This document shows, piece after piece, positions 19,159 through 28,429 of a stretch of DNA of 64,000 nucleotides. The position numbers and the translations under genes were made by a program. The first letter of the stretch is position 1; every line of letters starts with the position of its first letter. A model generated the notes under the pieces. The model had not been told where the DNA came from and did not search any database. It worked only from the letters and a program-made list of their open reading frames with translations. The DNA comes from Phocoenobacter uteri (lineage in GTDB: Bacteria; Pseudomonadota; Gammaproteobacteria; Enterobacterales; Pasteurellaceae): contig NZ_UGTA01000001.1 in NCBI RefSeq assembly GCF_900454895.1, positions 682,001 through 746,000 on the forward strand. The letters run 5' to 3'.

Positions 19159-19965
19159 TTACATTTTTCTAAATTTCAACATTGCAAATAACACCACACC
19201 TAAAATAGCAAAGAAGCCACCAAAAATATGGGTGTTTATTCCACTAATGCTTAATACGATAAAAGCGATAATTGGGGAGAATGACATATAACAAAAACCT
19301 AAAATACCTGAGGCGATCGATGAGTAGGCTTGATGATTTGCAAGTGCGAATGAGATTGAGGGGCCGAGTTCAAGAGCAAAGCCGATACTGCCTAGAATGA
19401 TCAATCCCCAAAATAGGATAATGCTAATTTCTACAATCAATAAACCGAGTGAGGCAATGATAAGTAGCGATAATCCTGCAAAACACATTTTATTGCACCA
19501 AATTTTTCAATGATTTTTTTGAGTAAAAAAGACATTGTGGAAATTATAGCGGCGTTAATTGCAAAGCAAACGGAGAAAACAAAGGTGGTTGTGTCGAATT
19601 GTTCCATCATTAGGATTGGGGCGATGTTTAGGTATGCCATAATAAAACCTAAGCAATTACGCTTAATACTGATGCCCCTAAGCCTTGCAAGACGCGAGAT
19701 AGCAACACAAAATTGTAGTTTTTAATGGCGAGTACACCAATTGATCCGATGATAAAAAATAATGCCCCAATATGTCCGATTTTGCATTTTCCAAAATGTT
19801 CTGATAGAAAACAAAGACTAAAATGGAAAGTTGAGCAAGGTTGTTACCAATCCTAAAATAGTTTTTGATTTCAACTAATGCGGGCAAATGCAAATCAATG
19901 CCAAGCGGACTTTATGTTACTAAAAGATATAAGATAAAAGGCGAGTTTTTGGTTAAATTTTTCAT
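19159..19965 (-). pseudogene. Decayed MFS drug-efflux transporter (Bcr/CflA-like)
   Basis: Pieces of one transporter lie in three frames of the minus strand: MKNLTKNSPFILYLL then DLHLPALVEIKNYF near the start, a middle piece (MAYLNIAPILMMEQ, FVFSVCFAINAAI), and a C-terminal piece (FALANHQAYSSIASGILGFC, ending LKFRKM). The order and spacing match a roughly 390-aa Bcr/CflA transporter, but much of the middle is missing and there are several frameshifts. The original ATG is likely at 19965, preceded by AAGGAAAT. Non-functional. Confidence 0.85.
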
Positions 19966-20392
19966 AAGATTTCCTTTCTTATCAGAGTACATAATGAAGA
20001 ATTTGTGGAGTTTGGAATTATATGAACAAAAGATGTTTTTGCAACATATTTTTAACATTTGTAATGTGCATTTGTTAGAAAATAAGCGTGTTTATACTTT
20101 GATGTACTCATTATGAAAAGTAGGGACGGCATTAGCAAACGTAGTTTGCGTATATCCATCTGCAATGCACAAAGAGTAAGTATTGGTATAAACTTAATTT
20201 ACGTTAAAATGAAGATTTTACTGTATGTGAATTTAACAATATTTTGTGAAATTTTTATGCTGAGTAACGGGCGGATATTCCATTCGCTTTGCTCATTCAA
20301 TCCGCCCCTACCAATAATAAACCAATAGAGTAAGTTAGTAATTTATCAAAATTTGCAAATTCTTATAAAAATATAACCGCTTAAAAACGAAT
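19966..20392. other. Gene-free stretch with small palindromes
   Basis: No credible gene. It holds GCAAAC-GTA-GTTTGC (20135-20149), the longer hairpin GGGCGGAT...ATCCGCCC (about 20268-20308), and an uptake signal (20348-20383). It probably includes decayed remains around the MFS pseudogene. Confidence 0.5.
20348..20383 (-). repeat. DNA uptake signal (Apl type)
   Basis: CAAAATTTGCAAATTC followed by ATAACCGCTTA, just before the sdaA terminator. Confidence 0.7.
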
Positions 20393-20426
20393 AAAAAAGC
20401 TTGTTTTTTTAAACAAGCTTTTTTAT
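20393..20426 (-). terminator. Terminator of sdaCA
   Basis: AAAAAAGCTTGTTT / AAACAAGCTTTTTT, a near-perfect stem 20 bases after the sdaA stop on the minus strand. Confidence 0.88.
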
Positions 20427-20448
20427 TTAATGTTAGTAAAAATAAAGG

Positions 20449-21813
20449 TTAATCACACAATATTTTTATTGCAAGTCCGCCTTGTGATGTTTCACGGTAT
20501 TTGGTATTCATATCTTTACCTGTTTCATACATCGTTTCAATCACTTTGTCTAAACTTACTTTTGGTTTGGTTGTACGGTGTAATGCCATTCGGCTTGCGT
20601 TGATCGCTTTAACCGATGCAATCGCATTACGTTCGATACAAGGTACTTGAACTTGTCCGCCTACTGGGTCGCAAGTTAAGCCTAAGTTATGTTCCATTGC
20701 TATTTCAGCAGCAATAAAGACTTGATCACAACTTCCGCCTAAAATTTCTGTTAAACCTGCTGCTGCCATTGAACAAGCAACGCCCACTTCACCTTGACAA
20801 CCCACTTCTGCACCTGAGATTGACGCATTCATTTTATATAATGACCCAACTAGCCCACAAGCAAGTAAGTAGCGTTCAATCGTTTCTGGTGTTAGGGTAG
20901 TAATAAATTTATCATAATAGGCAAGTACAGCTGGCACAATACCACAAGCACCGTTAGTTGGTGCGGTCACCACACGTCCCCCAGCTGCATTTTCTTCATT
21001 TACTGCAAGTGCAAATAAGTTGATCCAATCAACAACAACCATTGGGTCATTAAATAAATGATCTTTTGATTCTAATTGACGTAATAGCATATTTGCACGA
21101 CGTGGCACTTTTAATGGACCAGGTAATACGCCTTCATTATGCAATCCTGTGTTGATACAGGTTTTCATTGTGTCCCACACCAACAATAAATGTTTTTTTA
21201 GTTCTTCTTTTGAATGTAATGCCAGTTCATTCTGCATCATAAAGCTTGATACAGATAATGCATTTTCTTCACAATGTTTAATCACATCTTCGGTATTTTT
21301 ATAAGGGAAAGGCACTTTAATTTCTTGTTCTTCCTCAACACCAAAATGAGCTTCATCAACAATAAATCCACCACCGATAGAGTAGTAAGTTTGTTGATAA
21401 ACGACCTCATCGCCACTTAATGCGGTAATTCGCATTCCATTTTCGTGTAAAGAAAGGAAACTACTGTGAAACGCCATATTTTCGTCAAAATTGAACTCAA
21501 CAATATGTTCGCCCTTAGCAATAGGTAATCTTGATGTTTTCTTTACTTCTAAGATAAAGGGTGCGATACCGTCAATATCAACATTGTGAGGAAGATAACC
21601 TGCTAACCCCATAATAATCGCAGTATCTGTGTTGTGTCCTCGTCCTGTCATTGATAAAGAACCATAAACATCAACGTGTAATTTGGTTATACCGTTTAGT
21701 TGATTGTTTTTAATAAGGTCATCAATGAACTCTTTACCCGCTTTCATCGGTCCAACAGTGTGCGAGCTCGAAGGTCCAACACCTATTTTAAACATATCAA
21801 ATACACTAATCAT
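20449..21813 (-). CDS. sdaA: L-serine ammonia-lyase
   Basis: 454 aa iron-sulfur enzyme that converts L-serine to pyruvate and ammonia. The N-terminal beta domain starts MISVFDMFKIGVGPSSSHT. The alpha domain has cluster cysteines in TNGACGIVPAVLAYY, GGSCDQVFIA and LTCDPVGGQVQVPCIERN. It follows sdaC on the same strand with a 58-base gap, so uptake and catabolism of serine are encoded together. Confidence 0.96.
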   Translation of the reverse strand: MISVFDMFKIGVGPSSSHTVGPMKAGKEFIDDLIKNNQLNGITKLHVDVYGSLSMTGRGHNTDTAIIMGLAGYLPHNVDIDGIAPFILEVKKTSRLPIAKGEHIVEFNFDENMAFHSSFLSLHENGMRITALSGDEVVYQQTYYSIGGGFIVDEAHFGVEEEQEIKVPFPYKNTEDVIKHCEENALSVSSFMMQNELALHSKEELKKHLLLVWDTMKTCINTGLHNEGVLPGPLKVPRRANMLLRQLESKDHLFNDPMVVVDWINLFALAVNEENAAGGRVVTAPTNGACGIVPAVLAYYDKFITTLTPETIERYLLACGLVGSLYKMNASISGAEVGCQGEVGVACSMAAAGLTEILGGSCDQVFIAAEIAMEHNLGLTCDPVGGQVQVPCIERNAIASVKAINASRMALHRTTKPKVSLDKVIETMYETGKDMNTKYRETSQGGLAIKILCD

Positions 21814-21871
21814 ACACTATCCCTTTTCGATATAAGAAGGAGTGGGGGAAATTGCCCCACTCAAATTTTTT

Positions 21872-23128
21872 TTAGAATAAGCCATATACAACAGCTGAAA
21901 TTGCAATTAAGCCCATTACAGTAACAAAAATATTACTTAATTGACCTTCATAACGTTTCATTGCAGGTACTTTTGCAATCGCATACATAGGCATAATGAA
22001 TAGGATCATTGCGATGATTGGACCACCTAATGATTCAATTAAGCCTAAGATACTTGGGTTAATTACTGCAACACCCCAGAGTACAAGTAAGAATACAACA
22101 GCGGTTACTTTGTTTAATTTTTTTCTGTTGATTGGTTCTGGATTCACATCATTTTTCATTTTGATGATTAAGCCTTCTAAGCCTTCTCTTGCCCCTAAGT
22201 AGTGACCAAAGAATGAACTTGTGATTGCTAAGAATGCAACCAATGGACCTAAATATGAAATGAACGGATTATCAAATTTGTTTGCCAAGAATGATAAAAT
22301 ACTGATGTTTTGTTGTTTTGCTAACACTAACTCTTCTGGTGTTAAAGTTAAAACACAGCTGAATACGAATAACATTACGAAGACTAACAACATAGTTGCA
22401 GTGCCTTTTAATGTTTTACTTGCGTGTTTTTCAGCTAATTCAAATTCTTTATATTCTCTTTGTTGAGATTGTGAGAAAGATGAAATTGCAGGTGAGTGGT
22501 TGAAAGAGAACACTAACACAGGAATGGTAATCCATAATGTGGTAATGAATTCACCCATTGTTGGCATTTCGCTTAACATTGAGCCATTCCATTGTGGGAT
22601 TAAGTAAAGTGATAAACCAAATAGAATCGCCACTAATGGGAACACTAACATTTCAGTAATTTTTAACATTACTTTCTCGTTCATCAACATAATAGAAATT
22701 AAGCCACCAATAAGTACTAATGAAAGAATAACACGGTTTGGTGATACCATTCCTAATTGGTGAACGATGAAAGAATCTACGGTGTTAGTAATACCATTTC
22801 CATAAATCAATAGGATTGGGAAAATCGCAAAAAAGTAGAGAAGCGTAATCAATTTACCTGCTGTTTTACCAAAATGTTCTTCAACCACCTCAGTAATATC
22901 ACTACCTGGTTTACTTGAAGATAATACAAAACGAGATAAACCTCTGTGAGCAAAGTAAGTCATTGGACCAACTAAGATCGCCATCACCACAAGTGTCCAA
23001 AAGCCCGCTCTACCTGCGTTAATAGGTAAAAATAATACCCCCGCCCCAACAGCAGTTCCGAATAAATTGACTACCCAAGCGGCGTCAAATTTATTCCAAC
23101 CTTTTACTTTAGAATTTTCAGAACTCAT
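21872..23128 (-). CDS. sdaC: Serine/threonine:H+ symporter of the HAAAP family
   Basis: 418 aa from MSSENSKVKGWNKFDAAW, preceded by AAGGAGAA; an in-frame extension of 29 codons upstream lacks an RBS. About 11 membrane segments, with the family-typical NLFGTAVGAGVLFLPINAG near the N-terminus and the central FNHSPAISSFSQSQ. Its partner sdaA lies downstream. A CRP-like site lies about 125 bases upstream. Confidence 0.93.
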   Translation of the reverse strand: MSSENSKVKGWNKFDAAWVVNLFGTAVGAGVLFLPINAGRAGFWTLVVMAILVGPMTYFAHRGLSRFVLSSSKPGSDITEVVEEHFGKTAGKLITLLYFFAIFPILLIYGNGITNTVDSFIVHQLGMVSPNRVILSLVLIGGLISIMLMNEKVMLKITEMLVFPLVAILFGLSLYLIPQWNGSMLSEMPTMGEFITTLWITIPVLVFSFNHSPAISSFSQSQQREYKEFELAEKHASKTLKGTATMLLVFVMLFVFSCVLTLTPEELVLAKQQNISILSFLANKFDNPFISYLGPLVAFLAITSSFFGHYLGAREGLEGLIIKMKNDVNPEPINRKKLNKVTAVVFLLVLWGVAVINPSILGLIESLGGPIIAMILFIMPMYAIAKVPAMKRYEGQLSNIFVTVMGLIAISAVVYGLF

Positions 23129-23252
23129 TGTAATTTCTCCTTGATGAGTATTTGTGAATATAAAAAATGAAAATGTAACCTGAATTCGGTCACGCGTATC
23201 ATAATGATAAATCATTCATTCGCAATCAAAAAATAGTGTAAGATTATTATTA

Positions 23253-23268
23253 TGTGAACAAGATCAAA
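23253..23268 (-). promoter_or_regulatory. CRP-like site upstream of sdaC
   Basis: TGTGA-ACAAGA-TCAAA matches the CRP consensus TGTGA-N6-TCACA at 9 of 10 defined positions. It is 125 bases before the sdaC start. Catabolite control of serine use is plausible. Confidence 0.55.
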
Positions 23269-23479
23269 TTTTATGCCCCATACTATGTTGCAAAATGAAA
23301 CGTTATGAAAAACAAACATTAAATTTGCATTAAAAATGTATAAAAAAAGATCTTGTTCTTAACAAAATTACAGTCAAATATAAACAAATTAGATTATATC
23401 GCATAACATATAAGTAATTCTAATGATACTTTGATTTTGTATGAAAAATTAACCTAATTATTTGATTTTAATTTATTTT

Positions 23480-23510
23480 TTGCAAAATTTAATAAAAAAA
23501 TGACCGCTTA
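23480..23510 (-). repeat. DNA uptake signal (Apl type)
   Basis: TTGCAAAATTTAAT then ATGACCGCTTA just after the glpX stop. The rest of 23129-23520 is AT-rich leader of sdaC with no gene. Confidence 0.7.
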
Positions 23511-23520
23511 TTATACTGGA

Positions 23521-24534
23521 TTACATTAAACTGACTAGCTGTGGATCTTTTTTACTCAAATAATGCATCGTTTCAATTTTTCTGACAGTTTGAGAACGAC
23601 CACGAATCAGTAATGTTTCTGTTGTAGCAAGATCGCCACTTCTCTTGACACCTTTTAATAATGATCCTGAGGTTATGCCTGTCGCTGAAAAAATGATGTT
23701 ATCATCTCTGACCAACTCTTCTAGTTTCAGTACTCTATTAACGGGAACATTCATTTGTTTACAACGATTTGCTTCTTGTTGGGCTAATTCCACATTTTCA
23801 GGGGTATCGCCTTTTACTTTATCTCGTAAAATTAAGCGAGCTTGCATATCGCCACCTAAAGCACGAACAGCAGCCGCAGCAACGACACCTTCTGGTGCAC
23901 CACCAATACCATACATAATGTCTATCTCAGAATTAGGTAAACAGCATTGAACAGCTGCAGCCACATCACCATCTGGGATCATCATAACGCGTAAACCTAA
24001 TTGTTGCATTTCTTCAATAACCTGTTGATGACGAGGTTTAGCTAGAATTGCGATTGTTAATTGACTAAATACTTTGTTTTTCTTTTTTGCTATTCGCTTA
24101 ATATTTTCACTAAGTGGTAAGTTGAGATCAATTATCCCTTTTTCTACACCTCCGACAACTAATTTTTCCATATACATATCAGGTGCTTTTAAGAAAGAGT
24201 TTTTACCTCCAGCGGCAAGAACGGAAATTGCATCAGCTTGTCCCATTGCAGTCATACGAGTACCATCAATTGGATCCACGGCAATTGTTATATCTGCTTC
24301 TTTAGAATAGAGTAATCCGACTCGTTCACCAATATATAGCATGGGTGCTTCATCGATTTCACCTTCTCCAATAATAATTTCTCCATTTATGGCAATTTGA
24401 TTTAAAACTAATCGCATTGCTTTAACTGCAACATCATCAGCAGCGTGCTTATTGCCTCTTCCTATCCAAGAAAATGCACTTAAAGCAGCGGCTTCGGTGA
24501 CTCGAGAAAACTCGATTGCTAATACTCTATTCAT
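23521..24534 (-). CDS. glpX: Class II fructose-1,6-bisphosphatase
   Basis: 337 aa, standard for GlpX. It dephosphorylates fructose-1,6-bisphosphate in gluconeogenesis. Motifs are EGEIDEAPMLYIGE, AVDPIDGTRMTA, PRHQQVIEEM, and GIGGAPEGVVAAAA. RBS AAGGAGTAAAG before ATG. It is a single gene, divergent from zapB. Confidence 0.96.
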   Translation of the reverse strand: MNRVLAIEFSRVTEAAALSAFSWIGRGNKHAADDVAVKAMRLVLNQIAINGEIIIGEGEIDEAPMLYIGERVGLLYSKEADITIAVDPIDGTRMTAMGQADAISVLAAGGKNSFLKAPDMYMEKLVVGGVEKGIIDLNLPLSENIKRIAKKKNKVFSQLTIAILAKPRHQQVIEEMQQLGLRVMMIPDGDVAAAVQCCLPNSEIDIMYGIGGAPEGVVAAAAVRALGGDMQARLILRDKVKGDTPENVELAQQEANRCKQMNVPVNRVLKLEELVRDDNIIFSATGITSGSLLKGVKRSGDLATTETLLIRGRSQTVRKIETMHYLSKKDPQLVSLM

Positions 24535-24711
24535 CTTTACTCCTTATAGTGTTTATAAATAAATGTTATTTTAACAGCATAATTAACATTTGCTTTGTTA
24601 AAATTTCGCCACTCAATGCTTTTTTTTGATTATTTACGAATTTTTAGCTGAAAAAAGTACCTAACTTTGGTACTATAAAAAAGTCAACCATTAAACAATT
24701 AGGGAAAAATT

Positions 24712-24930
24712 ATGTCTATTGAAATACTTGATCAATTAGAAAATAAAGTAAGAGAAGCAGTTGAGACTATTCAATTATTACAACTTGAACTTGATGAGTT
24801 AAAAGGGAAAAATAATGAACTTACAACTCAAAAAGAAAATTTAAAACAAGAAAATGAGCAATTGAAAATGGAACAAGCAAACTTCCAAGATCGTTTACGT
24901 TCTTTGCTTGGTCAAATTGACAACATTTAA
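24712..24930 (+). CDS. zapB: Cell division protein ZapB
   Basis: 72 aa, almost wholly a coiled coil with heptad-spaced leucines (MSIEILDQLENKVREAVETI onwards). This matches ZapB, which bridges ZapA-FtsZ to MatP at the terminus. It sits within the terminus region here. Terminator directly downstream. Confidence 0.9.
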   Translation: MSIEILDQLENKVREAVETIQLLQLELDELKGKNNELTTQKENLKQENEQLKMEQANFQDRLRSLLGQIDNI

Positions 24931-24944
24931 TTGTTATTTAGAGA

Positions 24945-24970
24945 GACGGCTATTGATTAGCCGTTTTTTT
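24945..24970 (+). terminator. Terminator of zapB
   Basis: ACGGCTA-TTGAT-TAGCCGT followed by T's. Confidence 0.9.
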
Positions 24971-24998
24971 ATATTTAAAAATTATAGATGACATTATT

Positions 24999-25577
24999 AT
25001 GGCTAAACTTTATTTTTACTATTCCTCAATGAACGCAGGAAAATCTACAACGTTATTACAATCTTCTTATAATTACCAAGAACGAGGAATGAACACCCTT
25101 GTTTATACCGCAGCGATTGATGATCGTTTTGGTGTGGGAAAAGTCTCATCACGTATTGGAATTTCACAAGAAGCATTACTATTTAACAGCGAATCTGATT
25201 TATTTTCAGAAATAGAGCAGTATGTTGCAAATAATCCGTTACATTGCGTTTTAATTGATGAAGCTCAATTCCTAAATAAAGAGCAAGTTTATCAACTTAC
25301 CGAAGTCGTTGATAAACTTAATATTCCAGTATTATGCTATGGATTACGCACGGATTTTCAATCTGAATTATTTGAAGGTAGTCGCTATTTACTTTCTTGG
25401 GCTGACCAATTAAAAGAGCTAAAAACAATTTGCTATTGTGGTTCAAAAGCTAATTTTGTTATAAGAATGAATGAAAATGGTGAAGCAATCACACAAGGTG
25501 AACAAATCCAAATTGGAGGAAATGATACTTATTTAGCGGTTTGTCGTCGCCATTATAAAGAAAAAACAAATAAATAA
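24999..25577 (+). CDS. tdk: Thymidine kinase
   Basis: 192 aa type II thymidine kinase for salvage. P-loop SSMNAGKSTTLLQS, catalytic region IDEAQFL, lid region with YLAVCRRHY, and zinc-type cysteines (CYCGSKANF, CRRHY). Full length. Terminator downstream. Confidence 0.96.
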   Translation: MAKLYFYYSSMNAGKSTTLLQSSYNYQERGMNTLVYTAAIDDRFGVGKVSSRIGISQEALLFNSESDLFSEIEQYVANNPLHCVLIDEAQFLNKEQVYQLTEVVDKLNIPVLCYGLRTDFQSELFEGSRYLLSWADQLKELKTICYCGSKANFVIRMNENGEAITQGEQIQIGGNDTYLAVCRRHYKEKTNK

Positions 25578-25605
25578 GTCTTAAATCTTAATTTAGAAGA
25601 GTAGA

Positions 25606-25637
25606 GCAAAGGTAAATTTTTATCTTTGCTTTTTTAT
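25606..25637 (+). terminator. Terminator of tdk
   Basis: GCAAAGGTAAA / TTTATCTTTGC stem with a T run. Confidence 0.85.
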
Positions 25638-25796
25638 TATATAAATTAAACAGCTGAAATTTTGGTAACGACCATTATCTAACTCATTTATTTAATAAAA
25701 TATTTCTAACTGAGTAAACTTATAGCGAGCCGTTGTTAGCTCACTTTTAATTTACTGTGTAGATTTCTTATTGAGAATAGATATAAATACAGATAT

Positions 25797-25824
25797 AAAA
25801 AAGCCTTGAAATTATCAAGGCTTT
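25797..25824 (-). terminator. Terminator of the secG-tRNA-Leu transcript
   Basis: AAAGCCTTGA / TCAAGGCTTT with an A run on the plus strand, i.e. a T run on the minus strand, just past the tRNA. Confidence 0.88.
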
Positions 25825-25830
25825 TAAATT

Positions 25831-25916
25831 TGGTGCTCTGAGCGAGACTTGAACTCGCACGTCCTATGGACACTACCCCCTCAAGATAGCGTGTCTACCA
25901 ATTCCACCATCAGAGC
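25831..25916 (-). tRNA. leuU: tRNA-Leu (anticodon GAG)
   Basis: 86 bases including encoded CCA. The acceptor stem GCTCTGA/TCAGAGC closes; D-loop GTGGAATTGGTAGACACG; anticodon loop CTTGAGG (GAG); long class II variable arm; T-loop GTTCAAGTC. It lies just downstream of secG, as leuU does in E. coli. Confidence 0.97.
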
Positions 25917-25934
25917 GCTATTTGGAAATTTTAT

Positions 25935-26273
25935 TTACTGAGGAATATCGTTATTTTCTTTTTTTGCTGGTAATACTGGAGCAACTTCTACTTTTTGTTG
26001 AACGTTGCTTAAATCTTCAAACTGGCTTTGTACTTTAGTACTGTGCGAGTTTAAGTTACCAATCACTAAACTAATTCCGAAGAAAACAATTGTTAATAAG
26101 GCAGTTGTTCTTGATAAAAAGTTAGCAGAACCAGCAGAACCGAAAACTGTTCCTGACGCACCAGCACCAAAAGAAGCACCAGCATCAGCCCCTTTACCTT
26201 GTTGCATTAGGATAAATCCAATTAGGATAATCGCAACGATTAAATACGCAATTATTAAACCATTTATTAACAT
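25935..26273 (-). CDS. secG: Protein translocase subunit SecG
   Basis: 112 aa with two membrane segments around a glycine-rich cytosolic loop (QQGKGADAGASFGAGASGTV), typical of SecG in SecYEG. It is followed by tRNA-Leu on the same strand, a conserved arrangement. The C-terminal tail is polar (VQQKVEVAPVLPAKKENN). Confidence 0.95.
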   Translation of the reverse strand: MLINGLIIAYLIVAIILIGFILMQQGKGADAGASFGAGASGTVFGSAGSANFLSRTTALLTIVFFGISLVIGNLNSHSTKVQSQFEDLSNVQQKVEVAPVLPAKKENNDIPQ

Positions 26274-26423
26274 TATTTTCTCTCAAATTCTATTATAAAA
26301 ATAAAATTCTGTAACTCTCTGTTACAGAACCTATAAAACGAGGGGTATAATAACGTTTTCATATTTTTCTTGCAAGAGGAAATTATACCGCTTTTTATAT
26401 GTTTGCTTTATTTTTCAGCAAAA

Positions 26424-26966
26424 CTATAACATTTTTGGTAAGTCTACTAAACTATCCAGCACAAAATCGGCTTTTTTAATGCCTTCATCTGTGACAGGTT
26501 TACCTGTTTTTACTAAAATTTTGGTTTTTACCCCTGCATTTTCCGCTGCTAATAAATCTTCCAATTTATCGCCGACCATTATGGATTTTGTAGGATCGAT
26601 ATTTAAGTCATTGATCGCTTGGATAAACATTCCCGCTTTGGGTTTACGGCAATCACAATCTTCTTTATATTCACCAATGCCATCAGGGTGGTGTGGACAA
26701 TAATAAAGCCCGTCAAAATCAATGCCTTGTTCTGCTAGCGACCAATCAAACCACTCGGTTAATTGTAAGAATTGATCTTCAGTAAAATAACCACGAGCAA
26801 TGCCTGATTGATTCGTTACTAAAACAAGTAAATAGCCCATTTGTTTTAATTTACGTAAAGTTGGGATAACCCCTTCAATAAATTCAAAATCATCAATTTG
26901 GTGTACATAACCGTGATCAATGTTCAGCGTGCCATCACGATCTAAAAATATCGCTTTTTGTTTCAT
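26424..26966 (-). CDS. gmhB: D-glycero-beta-D-manno-heptose 1,7-bisphosphate 7-phosphatase
   Basis: 180 aa HAD phosphatase of LPS heptose synthesis. FLDRDGTLNID carries the nucleophile; the zinc loop is CPHHPDGIGEYKEDCDCRKPK split over two Cys/His groups, and MVGDKLEDLLAA is the late acidic motif. Its start overlaps the bcp stop by one base, so it is co-transcribed with bcp. Confidence 0.95.
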   Translation of the reverse strand: MKQKAIFLDRDGTLNIDHGYVHQIDDFEFIEGVIPTLRKLKQMGYLLVLVTNQSGIARGYFTEDQFLQLTEWFDWSLAEQGIDFDGLYYCPHHPDGIGEYKEDCDCRKPKAGMFIQAINDLNIDPTKSIMVGDKLEDLLAAENAGVKTKILVKTGKPVTDEGIKKADFVLDSLVDLPKML

Positions 26967-27436
26967 TATTTGTTTCCTTTTAAATAATCAATAACCACTT
27001 GATGGTGATCTTTAGTTTTAAATTTACTAAAAACCTGTTCAATCTGACCATTTTCATCAATTAAAAAGCTAATACGATGAATGCCATCATAAGTTTTGCC
27101 CATAAATTTCTTTTCTCCCCAAACACCAAAAGCCTCAGCAACCTTGTGTTCTGGATCAGAAAGTAATGTAAAGTTTAGCTCTTTTTTTAGTTCAAAATTG
27201 GCCAATTTTTTTGGTAGGTCTGGGCTGATTCCTAACACGCTCACATTCAATTCTTCTAATTCTGTTTTGCTATCTCGCAGATTACAGGCTTGTGTTGTGC
27301 AACCCGGTGTCATTGCTTTTGGATAGAAATAAACTAAGACTTTTCTTCCTTTAAAATCAGCAAGTGAGATTTCTTTTTCATTTTGGTCTAAAAGTGTGAA
27401 AAGTGGAGCAGGGGAATTTGGTTGTAATGTATTCAT
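26966..27436 (-). CDS. bcp: Thioredoxin-dependent thiol peroxidase (Bcp/PrxQ)
   Basis: 156 aa atypical 2-Cys peroxiredoxin. The motif PKAMTPGCTTQACNLRD holds the peroxidatic and resolving Cys five residues apart. It removes peroxides using thioredoxin. First gene of the bcp-gmhB pair. Confidence 0.95.
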   Translation of the reverse strand: MNTLQPNSPAPLFTLLDQNEKEISLADFKGRKVLVYFYPKAMTPGCTTQACNLRDSKTELEELNVSVLGISPDLPKKLANFELKKELNFTLLSDPEHKVAEAFGVWGEKKFMGKTYDGIHRISFLIDENGQIEQVFSKFKTKDHHQVVIDYLKGNK

Positions 27437-27594
27437 TTTATCATCCTATAAATTATATCGATTTTGGCATACACAATACGCCTGAAATATTCGGTACATC
27501 AAGGCACTATTATCCTTTTTTTTATTCGAGTTTCAACTCATTATTTTAATTTGCGATATACTATTTCGCCTAATTGATATTATTGAGGAAATTT

Positions 27595-28299
27595 ATGTTT
27601 ATTTTGGATATTGATGGTTGTATTACAGAGGGTAAAGGCGAAGAAATTGATCTCATCGCCTTAAATCAATTAAAACAACGAATTCACAATACTGACAAAA
27701 ATACAATATTATGCACAGGGCGTTCCGCACTTTATGTGGAAGCCATTGCACAAATGCTAAACCTAACAAACTGGTGTATTTGTGAAAATGGGGCTTATAT
27801 TTACCATACAGGTACGGAGGAGATTCTTTATCATCCAAATATTACGCCTAAAACAAAGCAACAATTAAAAGGCATTCAAGATATTTTAACGACATCGCCT
27901 CAGTTCACAAAAATAGCAGAAATTGAATTGGGAAAAGAAATTTGTATCAGTTTAAATCCTATAGGTATAGGGATTGAAGCGTTATATAACCTCATTTTAG
28001 ATAACATCGATCTTAAAGGGGTAAATATCGCACATTCAACCACCGCCGTTGACATCACGCCTCTAAATATCAATAAAGAAAAAGGATTATTATGGCTATC
28101 TGAAAAGTGCAATATAAACCTCAATACGGCTATTGCCGTCGGCGATTCAATGGGAGATATCGGATTTATGTCACTTTGTGAAAACAAAGCTTGCCCAAAT
28201 AATGCCAGCGAACAAGTAAAAGATATAGCCGATTTTATTGCAACATCAAACAGCACCAAAGGGCTGATTGAAATTTACAAATATTACGGACTACAATAA
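27595..28299 (+). CDS. HAD-family (subclass IIB) phosphatase
   Basis: 234 aa from MFILDIDGCITEGKG, preceded by GAGGAAA; an ATG seven codons earlier lacks an RBS. HAD motif I DIDG, motif II CTGRS, and motif IV GDSMGDIGFM are present, with a Cof-type cap. It resembles archaeal-type phosphoglycolate phosphatases and sugar-phosphate phosphatases; substrate unknown. A copy of the dispersed repeat follows immediately. Confidence 0.75.
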   Translation: MFILDIDGCITEGKGEEIDLIALNQLKQRIHNTDKNTILCTGRSALYVEAIAQMLNLTNWCICENGAYIYHTGTEEILYHPNITPKTKQQLKGIQDILTTSPQFTKIAEIELGKEICISLNPIGIGIEALYNLILDNIDLKGVNIAHSTTAVDITPLNINKEKGLLWLSEKCNINLNTAIAVGDSMGDIGFMSLCENKACPNNASEQVKDIADFIATSNSTKGLIEIYKYYGLQ

Positions 28300-28311
28300 T
28301 GTTTTCACAAC

Positions 28312-28422
28312 AGACAAGGCGTGCCTTGTCTCTACGTTTTGTTTGATGATTGTAAAGACAGGGCATACCACGTCTATTATGCAATATAAAATTTGCAAAT
28401 ATTGAATTTTATTTGACCGCTA
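28312..28422 (-). repeat. Dispersed double-hairpin repeat, copy A (with uptake signal)
   Basis: Read on the minus strand it has a GCGGTCAAAT and TTTGCAAATTT uptake-signal core, then two hairpin arms around GCCCTGTCT...CGTAGAGACAAGG and CACGCCTTGTCT. About 110 bases match the copies at 29942-30054 and 30192-30304. Confidence 0.85.
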
Positions 28423-28429
28423 TGTTTCA

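Noticed and set aside
19865..20328. Plus-strand ORFs of 83 and 71 aa downstream of the MFS remnant
   Set aside because: One reads antisense to the pseudogene start, the other crosses two palindromes; neither has an RBS or protein-like composition.
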